Below, piece after piece: positions 58,891-64,000 of a stretch of DNA of 64,000 nt. Each line of letters starts with the position of its first letter. The first letter of the stretch is position 1. The notes below the pieces were generated by a model that was not told the DNA's origin, made no database searches, and saw only the letters and a program-made list of their open reading frames with translations. Position numbers and translations under genes: made by a program. The DNA comes from a virus, in the IMG/VR virus record IMGVR_UViG_3300024308_000027, positions 1 to 64,000 of that record, one strand, 5' to 3'.

Positions 58891-58902
58891 TCCCAATCAC
58901 GT
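58881..58902 (+). terminator. Palindrome at the end of the 58525 gene
   Basis: ACGTGATT-aatccc-AATCACGT is a perfect eight-pair stem that spans the stop codon and is followed by TTTAATCTTTT. It may be a weak terminator or pause. The loop differs from the ATT/AGT hairpin family. Confidence 0.4.
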
Positions 58903-58936
58903 TTAATCTTTTCAACCTGTTACCGGAGTAACCGCT

Positions 58937-59158
58937 ATGAAAGAAAAAAGTTTTGGCTGGAAGTGCAAATTTGTAATGCGTTATTTTGTAATGTTGTTTC
59001 CCTTTGCCTTGCTTTTCTTAGGTTTGTTTATTGTTACCGTCCTGTGCAACCTCGGTAGACTTTTTGTTGCTCTACATGAATGGTATTGGGAAAGTAAGAG
59101 CATTAAAAAGTTTATCATTTCTATTAAACATTGGGTTTATCAAACCAAACCTAATTAA
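58937..59158 (+). CDS. Single-helix membrane protein, 73 aa
   Basis: 73 aa, CCGGAGT upstream. A basic N-terminus, one long hydrophobic stretch at about 13-38 (MRYFVMLFPFALLFLGLFIVTVLC) and a basic, aromatic tail. Phage mini-membrane protein of unknown role. Confidence 0.6.
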   Translation: MKEKSFGWKCKFVMRYFVMLFPFALLFLGLFIVTVLCNLGRLFVALHEWYWESKSIKKFIISIKHWVYQTKPN

Positions 59159-59176
59159 ATTGCTAAGGGGAAATAA

Positions 59177-59371
59177 ATGCAATTAATGGTGATCGAAGAT
59201 ACGCACTTACAAGGTGCTGTGTGGCGATACGACTTCAATGACGGCAGTAGTGTAGAAGTTGCCGAAGTCTTGAGTACAAATCCACCAAGCTTGAAGAAAG
59301 TTTCTGGCGATTTTACACCCGAACGAATTGCCGCTATTGAAAAGTACGGCTTTCTAAAAGTTCAACCTTAG
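59177..59371 (+). CDS. Small hypothetical protein, 64 aa
   Basis: 64 aa with AGGGGAAAT upstream. A compact beta N-terminus (VIEDTHLQGAVWRYDFNDGSSVEV) followed by a helix (TPERIAAIEKYGFLK). It looks like a complete small domain; unrecognised. Confidence 0.6.
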   Translation: MQLMVIEDTHLQGAVWRYDFNDGSSVEVAEVLSTNPPSLKKVSGDFTPERIAAIEKYGFLKVQP

Positions 59372-59382
59372 TGTATTTTGAT

Positions 59383-59406
59383 TGGGCATTCTTTTGAGTG
59401 TCCAAA
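59383..59406 (+). promoter_or_regulatory. Intergenic covarying hairpin, copy 4
   Basis: TTGGGCATTC-TTTT-GAGTGTCCAA forms ten pairs (one extra G-T), with the same ATT/AGT wobble site as the other copies. It follows a TAG stop and ends 47 bases before the ATG at 59454. Confidence 0.65.
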
Positions 59407-59453
59407 ATTAACTACTCTAGTTAAAAGCAACCCGTTCCAAAGGAGGAACCGCT

Positions 59454-60287
59454 ATGTTACTATCAACACCAAACCATCAGTTAGATATTTCTGTAATCTT
59501 TGCAAAAGCCAGTACGATGATCAAAGAAGATGCGTACAACGGAAAAATGATTCACCGCGTTCTAGGTAAAGCTGATTTAGATGGATCAGCCAAAACCCAT
59601 TTATTTGGTGTAATGCGTGATACTCTTGCCTTTCAAATTAAACGCACAAATTTACTTACGTGTGAAGAAGGCGATAACTTAGGCAATGAAAGCTATATTA
59701 AAAAGTTGTTGACTGACGGCGTTGTCAATGCAGCTTTGGATAAAATGTTTGCAATCATTACTATGGATCGTGCGTCTGCTGTGTTAGAAAACAAACTTGG
59801 TGAAGCACTGTTCAAAGCTGAGTATGAAGAAGCACAAGCTTTAATAGATAAGTTTTGTGTCAAACTTAATTCAGTAGATCTTGATCCTGTGTTACGTAAT
59901 TGCTGTGTCCACGTTGCGTATCAATGCGGTACGAATGATACACTGAAAAAGTTTATCTGGTATATAGAGCGTAGTATTTCTTTGGGTACTTTGAAGTCAG
60001 CCAAAAAGTTTAGCGACAATGAAACTTCATTGTGTGGTCGTTTAGCAGTCACAACACACCAACATGAAATTGCTCGTGTCTTTGAAGAACACGGAACAGA
60101 TGCAGTCGAACTTGTTTTCGATTTTACTCCAACAGACTCTACGCTTAAAAGTTGGGCAGTGCATGATTACTTTATTGGAAGTAAGATAAAGTTTGAACTT
60201 CAACGGGCCACAACAGACGTTAAAATAACTGATCTGGACGGCGAAACAAAAGCCTTTTATATGCACTTGCGTTCATTGGTCGTTTAA
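59454..60287 (+). CDS. Paralogous family D protein, copy 2
   Basis: 277 aa; ATG 59454 follows AAAGGAGGA. Helical N-terminal 150 residues, then the block shared with the 36993 product (FIWYIERSISLGTLKSAKK, RVFEEHGTDAVELVFDF, LKSWAVHDYFIG). The paralogue pair lies 22 kb apart in the early half. The leader carries hairpin copy 4. Confidence 0.67.
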   Translation: MLLSTPNHQLDISVIFAKASTMIKEDAYNGKMIHRVLGKADLDGSAKTHLFGVMRDTLAFQIKRTNLLTCEEGDNLGNESYIKKLLTDGVVNAALDKMFAIITMDRASAVLENKLGEALFKAEYEEAQALIDKFCVKLNSVDLDPVLRNCCVHVAYQCGTNDTLKKFIWYIERSISLGTLKSAKKFSDNETSLCGRLAVTTHQHEIARVFEEHGTDAVELVFDFTPTDSTLKSWAVHDYFIGSKIKFELQRATTDVKITDLDGETKAFYMHLRSLVV

Positions 60288-60297
60288 GGAGTACACT

Positions 60298-60894
60298 ATG
60301 AAAGTAGAAATCAAAGATTTATTTGACGCCAACAGCGTTGAAAGTGCATTAAGTTTTTTATTTAATGCTACAAAAGAAGATCGATTAGGCAATACCATTA
60401 AAGAAGTCGAGCGTGTTGCCTACCTAAGTTTTATAGGTGCATACGATGCAACAATTCGCAGACCCGACAAAACTGAGTATGCCGAACAAATGATCGATGC
60501 CATTAAAGTTGTGCGTTTGTGTGCAACAGGCATCGAAAGCATTGGTTGCTTAACATATGGCCAAAAAGTTGCTGCCTTTAACAAAGTGTCTTTAAAAACC
60601 GAAGTATCATTGGTTTTTATTTGGGTAGCCAGTGTTACAGAATACGAATTAAATTGGGGCAGTCGTCCTGATGGTTACGTATTGGCAATAGAACCTGAAG
60701 ATTTACAGACGTTGTTGAAATCTGATAACGGGCTTCATCTTTGCGGCAATTCAACAATCTTTTCTAAGGCCAATGAATTTTACCGTAGAGAGCTTACAGA
60801 AGATGGCCGCGAAACAATGCGTAAAGCACTGGCCGAGGGCAAACGTGCAATCTGGATCGATAAGATTGATAAACTTATTAAGCCAGTAACATAA
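60298..60894 (+). CDS. Hypothetical protein
   Basis: 198 aa, AAGGAGTA upstream. A helical N-terminal part (VESALSFLFNATKEDRLGNTIKEVERVAYLS) and a beta segment (SLVFIWVASVTEYELNW). The C-terminal helix is basic. No family. Confidence 0.63.
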   Translation: MKVEIKDLFDANSVESALSFLFNATKEDRLGNTIKEVERVAYLSFIGAYDATIRRPDKTEYAEQMIDAIKVVRLCATGIESIGCLTYGQKVAAFNKVSLKTEVSLVFIWVASVTEYELNWGSRPDGYVLAIEPEDLQTLLKSDNGLHLCGNSTIFSKANEFYRRELTEDGRETMRKALAEGKRAIWIDKIDKLIKPVT

Positions 60895-60904
60895 GGAATT
60901 TACT

Positions 60905-61351
60905 ATGAAATACGTAGTTGCTGTTACTAAAGGTGAACTTTCTCGTAAAGTTCCTTTGATTATGCCGAATCAATTTGTTCACGCCGAAATGTTTAAAATT
61001 CTAAAGCAGATGATCCGCGAATCTTTTGATGAAGATTGCGAAATTTTTTCGGCTGGTGAAATAAGTTTCTTTGGCTCGTCTATTGTTTGCAGTGGTAAAA
61101 GTTCAACACTTGGAGTCAGTTCACATCCAGATGATGCAGAGCTTATCAAGTGTTATGACTATACAATGGGCGTGGACATTGGTGGCGTTAGCTTTAGTTC
61201 GATTGTAAATAAAGCTGGATCAGTTGTCGAACTTACTTCTGATAGTATTGTTGAACTTGCTGACGGTCAATTCAGAAAAGTTGGCGATCTGATGGAAGGC
61301 CATGTTATTAAAGTCGGTGATAGCTTTGGCGTTATCACTGTTCTGGATTAA
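60905..61351 (+). CDS. Hypothetical protein
   Basis: 148 aa, AAGGAATT upstream. Mainly beta in the C-terminal half (SSIVNKAGSVVELTSDSIVELADGQFRKVGDLMEGHVIKVGDS is cut here to its pattern of alternating strands with two VGD turns). A VGDVLKF-like strand pair also ends the 57915 product; this may be coincidence. Confidence 0.62.
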   Translation: MKYVVAVTKGELSRKVPLIMPNQFVHAEMFKILKQMIRESFDEDCEIFSAGEISFFGSSIVCSGKSSTLGVSSHPDDAELIKCYDYTMGVDIGGVSFSSIVNKAGSVVELTSDSIVELADGQFRKVGDLMEGHVIKVGDSFGVITVLD

Positions 61352-61361
61352 GGATAAATTT

Positions 61362-61568
61362 ATGGATCTTTTTCCACACCAAAAGAAAACAATTGAGTTC
61401 TTGAAGAACGCAGCCGATACCGCTTTTTTTATTCAGCGCACTGAGCCTTTACCGACAGATCAACTTTCTGTTGTTATTGCGAAAAAGCGGCCTGAATCTT
61501 CCGGTAAACTCAAACTTATTATTGACTGTAATAAGTCAGTTTTATCAGAAGAGACTGATAAAAAGTAA
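61362..61568 (+). CDS. Small basic protein, 68 aa
   Basis: 68 aa; ATG 61362 follows AAGGATAA. A helix (HQKKTIEFLKNAADTAFFIQR) and a strand pair (LSVVIAKKRPESSGKLKLIID). Basic overall. An upstream in-frame start is within the previous gene and lacks a site. Confidence 0.57.
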   Translation: MDLFPHQKKTIEFLKNAADTAFFIQRTEPLPTDQLSVVIAKKRPESSGKLKLIIDCNKSVLSEETDKK

Positions 61569-61576
61569 GGCAATAA

Positions 61577-62215
61577 ATGGCGGGACTTACCCGCCTTTCT
61601 TTTATGGATAGAATGATGCAAGAAAAAGAAAAATCAAAGTTTGCTCGTGGTTGCACTAATTTACCAAACTACGTAACGAAGGCACTTTCAAAAGAAACTA
61701 TTAAACTTTTGTCAACAAATGGTCATGGGCTTTCCTTTCCAGACAAAGGTTATTTGCAAGTTCGTTTAGTGCGTGAAGGTGTTCGATATGGAACGCATTT
61801 TAATTATGCTAAACATGGCGGAATACAAGCAACTGTAGATCACGCTATTCAATATTACAAACAATTATTGGTAGATATTCCTTATGTTCCAACTGTAAAA
61901 GGTGGCGGCTTCAACAACATTCGTTTTTGTACCAAAACTAATTCACGTAACGGCAGAACAGAATATTACCATGTTGTTACCTATATCGATCCGGTTTCTG
62001 GAAAAAGAGCCACCAGAAGTTTTTATCATGGGACGAATCCTCCATCGGCAGGTCAATGGCTTCACGGCCAACATACAGCACTTTACTTTCAGATTGAACA
62101 GCAAAGAATAGCTGATCAGTTTGGAACAAAGATCAATCACAGAAAGTTTGATAGCTGGAAAACCGTTCGCTTGTATTGGGAAGGCGCACCAGCCTTAGAC
62201 TACGATTCAATTTAA
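61577..62215 (+). CDS. AP2-like DNA-binding protein (tentative)
   Basis: 212 aa. Two segments (about residues 57-95, GYLQVRLVREGVRYGTHFNY...QATVDHAIQYYKQLL; and about 130-178, YYHVVTYIDPVSGKRATRSFYH...QHTALYFQIEQQR) each look like three strands and a helix, the AP2/ERF integrase-type DNA-binding pattern. There is no HNH or nuclease motif. ATG 61577 has TAAGGCAAT upstream. However, the first codons form a GGCGGG/CCCGCC hairpin with a T-rich 3-prime side. The alternative start at 61604 (MDRMM) has no binding site. Assignment is by eye and uncertain. Confidence 0.5.
   Translation: MAGLTRLSFMDRMMQEKEKSKFARGCTNLPNYVTKALSKETIKLLSTNGHGLSFPDKGYLQVRLVREGVRYGTHFNYAKHGGIQATVDHAIQYYKQLLVDIPYVPTVKGGGFNNIRFCTKTNSRNGRTEYYHVVTYIDPVSGKRATRSFYHGTNPPSAGQWLHGQHTALYFQIEQQRIADQFGTKINHRKFDSWKTVRLYWEGAPALDYDSI
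61579..61604 (+). promoter_or_regulatory. Hairpin over the start of the 61577 gene
   Basis: GGCGGG-acttac-CCGCC followed by TTTCTTTT begins just after the ATG at 61577. It resembles a terminator placed at the start of a coding region and could limit translation or transcription of the AP2-like gene. It may also be a real terminator with the gene starting at 61604. Confidence 0.45.
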
Positions 62216-62226
62216 GTGAGAAACCA

Positions 62227-62718
62227 ATGAAATTAATTACACCAAAAGATCTTGTAATGCTGTCACCTGATAAAACTTTAGAGTTGTTAAACAATAAACT
62301 TATTGAAGTAGTGACAGACAATTGGGTTCAGCGTGAGCGCCAGTCAGATTTGTTAAGTTTAGATCTAATGGCCGCCACTCCATTGAGTGTAGCCATGTTT
62401 CAACACAAAGAATATTTGACTGAAAAGTTTATTGATGCTGGTTGGACGAAAGTTGAGATCGGTCACAGTGAACTTGAAGGTCATGTCAGTATTACTATTT
62501 CAAATAATCCACTTGAGAAAAATAATACGGCTGAAGATGTACGTAGCTTTGAACTGGTTAATAGTGATCAACAGCGTTGGGTTCGTTCACTCAAGGGACT
62601 TCAGGAAATCTTAGCTTTGACTGAATTAGATCTGTACTCAATAGACTATTTGGAGAAGGGCTGCTCTTATAAAAATTTAGGGCCAACAAGTTGGTATGTG
62701 ATAACCCGATTACATTAA
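62227..62718 (+). CDS. Hypothetical protein
   Basis: 163 aa; ATG 62227 follows GTGAGAAA. A helical start (TLELLNNKLIEVVTDNW), then alternating strands (EIGHSELEGHVSITIS) and helices. No family. Promoter copy 4 follows. Confidence 0.62.
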   Translation: MKLITPKDLVMLSPDKTLELLNNKLIEVVTDNWVQRERQSDLLSLDLMAATPLSVAMFQHKEYLTEKFIDAGWTKVEIGHSELEGHVSITISNNPLEKNNTAEDVRSFELVNSDQQRWVRSLKGLQEILALTELDLYSIDYLEKGCSYKNLGPTSWYVITRLH

Positions 62719-62736
62719 AAACTGTTGAAAGTAACT

Positions 62737-62797
62737 GAACTGATCGAGGTGTGTCAAAAACAGCTATTGTAGGTACATACTATTTTTGCTATAATAG
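62737..62797 (+). promoter_or_regulatory. Conserved promoter element copy 4
   Basis: TGATCGAGGTGTGTC plus AAAAA, then TTTTTGCTATAAT (TATAAT at 62790-62795), with the 41-base spacing kept. A TTGTAG hexamer lies 17 bases before the -10. The upstream GAACTGATCGAGG is shared with copy 2. It drives the gene at 62823. Confidence 0.82.
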
Positions 62798-62822
62798 GCA
62801 CATCTTAACAAGGAGACAAATC

Positions 62823-63056
62823 ATGTCATTAGCTAAAATGTTCGTAGGTCAAAAAGTTGTTGTTTCGTTTCGTGATGCACCAGACCATGATGGTATCGTA
62901 ATTGACTTTGATAAAAGCGAGGTCACACGCGCACTATCAAAAGGAGGCGACGTATCAATTCGTGTTCTGTTGAAAAATCCGAACACCGGAAAGTTCAGTC
63001 AACATTCAGTAGTTCAATCGCAGATAAGCCAATTCGGTTCAGCTGTAGAAGTTTAA
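62823..63056 (+). CDS. Small hypothetical protein, 77 aa
   Basis: 77 aa with AAGGAGAC upstream; first gene after promoter copy 4. Beta-rich (QKVVVSFRDAPDHDGIVIDFD, VSIRVLLKNPNTGKFSQHSVV), consistent with a small SH3-like or OB-like barrel. It is followed by a terminator-like stem. Confidence 0.63.
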   Translation: MSLAKMFVGQKVVVSFRDAPDHDGIVIDFDKSEVTRALSKGGDVSIRVLLKNPNTGKFSQHSVVQSQISQFGSAVEV

Positions 63057-63062
63057 TAAATA

Positions 63063-63098
63063 AGGTCGTGTTGTCTTAGGATCGCACGACCTATTTTT
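63063..63098 (+). terminator. Intrinsic terminator
   Basis: AGGTCGTG and CACGACCT form a perfect eight-pair stem (63063-63070 / 63085-63092) around a 14-base loop, followed by ATTTTT. It closes the unit started at promoter copy 4. Confidence 0.85.
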
Positions 63099-63113
63099 GA
63101 TCTGGAGAATATT

Positions 63114-63614
63114 ATGAAAAGTTCTAAAAGTAAACCAACTAAAGCAGCAAAAACTAGGTTGGTAGAAAATCCTGACTACATACAGCTTTTGAAAGAAGCG
63201 AAAAGCGTTTCGTATAACCAAGCTTTAAGTTCTATTGTAAAGTTGTTACATACAGCACAACGACTGAAAGAAACAGCAGTAAAGTTTGATTCTAAAACAG
63301 GCAAGCCTGTAAGATTTATTACAGCGGAAGATGAATCTTCATTTCCAAAGTATCTCTTCTTTATGCCTGATAGCAGTATGGGAATAGAAGTTCACAAGTC
63401 GGTTGCTAAAAAGTTGACGGCTTTGTTGAATAAACTGGAAGAATTAAATGGATCTATTGTTATACGTGATGCCGAAAAGGAGGACTCGCAAAACTTGGCC
63501 ACGATAGTTATGGAAAGTATTTCAACAGGCGGTGGACATAACAGCATGACAACTTATTCCAATGCTTTGGTTTTCCGTTCAATATTATTAGAAGAATCTA
63601 TTGATATTTCATAA
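63114..63614 (+). CDS. Hypothetical basic protein
   Basis: 166 aa with TGGAGAAT upstream. A very basic N-terminus (KSSKSKPTKAAKTRLVENP) followed by helices. SISTGGGHNSMTTYSN near the C-terminus is Gly/Ser-rich. It might bind nucleic acid; no family. Confidence 0.62.
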   Translation: MKSSKSKPTKAAKTRLVENPDYIQLLKEAKSVSYNQALSSIVKLLHTAQRLKETAVKFDSKTGKPVRFITAEDESSFPKYLFFMPDSSMGIEVHKSVAKKLTALLNKLEELNGSIVIRDAEKEDSQNLATIVMESISTGGGHNSMTTYSNALVFRSILLEESIDIS

Positions 63615-63627
63615 TAGGATTTATACT

Positions 63628-63918
63628 ATGTCAATGTCTAACCAATCGGTTGCCTTTGTTGCAATAATCAATGTCGTATGGATTGCTGTGCTCGGCCTTA
63701 CAATGTTGAACAAAGAAAAGCGAGAACAAACAGAAAAGTTTGTTGCGTTTCGTGAAGCCATTCAAACATGCACCACAAAAGACTTTCCAGAAGATCCTGC
63801 AATTTGCTTTGATACTGAAAGACTTATGGAAAATCGCTTGTCAACTTGTGCGGCGCAAAAAGAAGCAGCTTGCATGAATCGTATGAAATTGATTATGGAT
63901 TCACATTTAGTAAAATAA
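63628..63918 (+). CDS. Membrane-anchored Cys-containing small protein
   Basis: 96 aa; ATG 63628 follows TAGGATTT. One membrane helix at about 8-26 (VAFVAIINVVWIAVLGLTML), then a soluble part with four Cys (QTCTTKDF, AICFDTE, LSTCAAQKEAACMN). If exported, it could be disulfide-bonded. Its stop is followed by hairpin copy 5. Confidence 0.62.
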   Translation: MSMSNQSVAFVAIINVVWIAVLGLTMLNKEKREQTEKFVAFREAIQTCTTKDFPEDPAICFDTERLMENRLSTCAAQKEAACMNRMKLIMDSHLVK

Positions 63919-63929
63919 GTTGAATTCTA

Positions 63930-63954
63930 GCAGACATTTTCTAAAAGTGTTTGC
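63930..63954 (+). promoter_or_regulatory. Intergenic covarying hairpin, copy 5
   Basis: GCAGACATTTT-CTA-AAAAGTGTTTGC forms eleven pairs, two of them G-T wobbles, including the conserved ATT/AGT site. It follows a TAA stop and GTTGAATTCTA. The gene it would precede lies beyond the window. The remaining bases to 64000 show nothing else. Confidence 0.65.
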
Positions 63955-64000
63955 AGTGAAATCAGTTTTGTTCTGATATAAAAGTTAAGTAATAATAGTT

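Noticed and set aside
58881-58902. A sixth copy of the ATT/AGT hairpin
   Set aside because: The stem is a simple perfect palindrome without the ATT/AGT wobble site and overlaps the coding end.
63063-63092. Another covarying hairpin copy
   Set aside because: It has a long loop and a following T-tract, so it is better read as a terminator.

Overview
The window looks like part of the genome of a large, AT-rich tailed phage with a contractile (myovirus-type) tail, probably infecting a Gram-negative host. The evidence is a recognisable baseplate and tail-fibre cassette (PAAR spike tip, gp25/gpW-like, baseplate-J-like, gpI-like, fibres), phage-type nucleotide metabolism (thymidylate synthase, dCMP deaminase, RNase H), and about 50 kb of tightly packed small genes with little recognisable homology. 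No ribosomal, housekeeping, integrase or transposase genes are visible, and no tRNA was recognised. A lipobox protein of the DUF1190/YgiB type points to a proteobacterial, perhaps enteric-like, host. I cannot name the phage or the host.

Layout. 1-12983 is one block on the minus strand, read right to left: PAAR tip (12693-12983), gp25-like (12259-12693), baseplate J-like (10781-12244), a 1551-aa gpI-like protein with many Ig-like modules (6126-10781), a 784-aa fibre protein (3719-6073), three tandem collagen-like fibre proteins (2180-3706, 1525-2169, 1018-1512; the first ends in a Hint/intein-like domain), and two genes of unknown role. A 58-bp divergent gap (12984-13041) separates it from the plus-strand block, which runs to the end of the window.

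13042-20065 on the plus strand holds RNase H, a possible structural protein, then an operon bounded by two UUCG-loop terminators (14619-14638 and 17823-17849). In it, six otherwise unrelated proteins share a nine-residue N-terminus of the form MKILVSxSA. One of them is a predicted mono-ADP-ribosyltransferase with an intact R-S-E triad. By analogy with T4 Alt and the T4 internal proteins, I infer that this is a set of virion-packaged effectors carrying a common targeting leader. A 2OG-Fe(II) oxygenase-like gene and an enlarged thymidylate synthase follow.

20112-64000 is accessory or early-type sequence: about 70 short genes, often with ATGA overlaps, many with one N-terminal membrane helix, and several paralogous pairs. 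Recognisable members are a DUF1190 lipoprotein, an HEXXH metalloprotease-like protein, an XRE repressor-like protein, two GNAT acetyltransferases, a dCMP deaminase, a papain-like C-H-D protein, a P-loop protein and a mini-protein ending in a J-domain-like HPD motif.

Two repeated non-coding elements organise this half. Four copies of a promoter (29154, 32431, 57476, 62737) have an invariant 41-nt spacing between an upstream GTGTGTC box and an extended -10 TGCTATAAT. Five intergenic hairpins (33544, 34371, 58474, 59383, 63930) have different stem sequences that covary, with one wobble pair kept at the same place. A shorter ACTGTAAATCC motif recurs upstream of several other genes.
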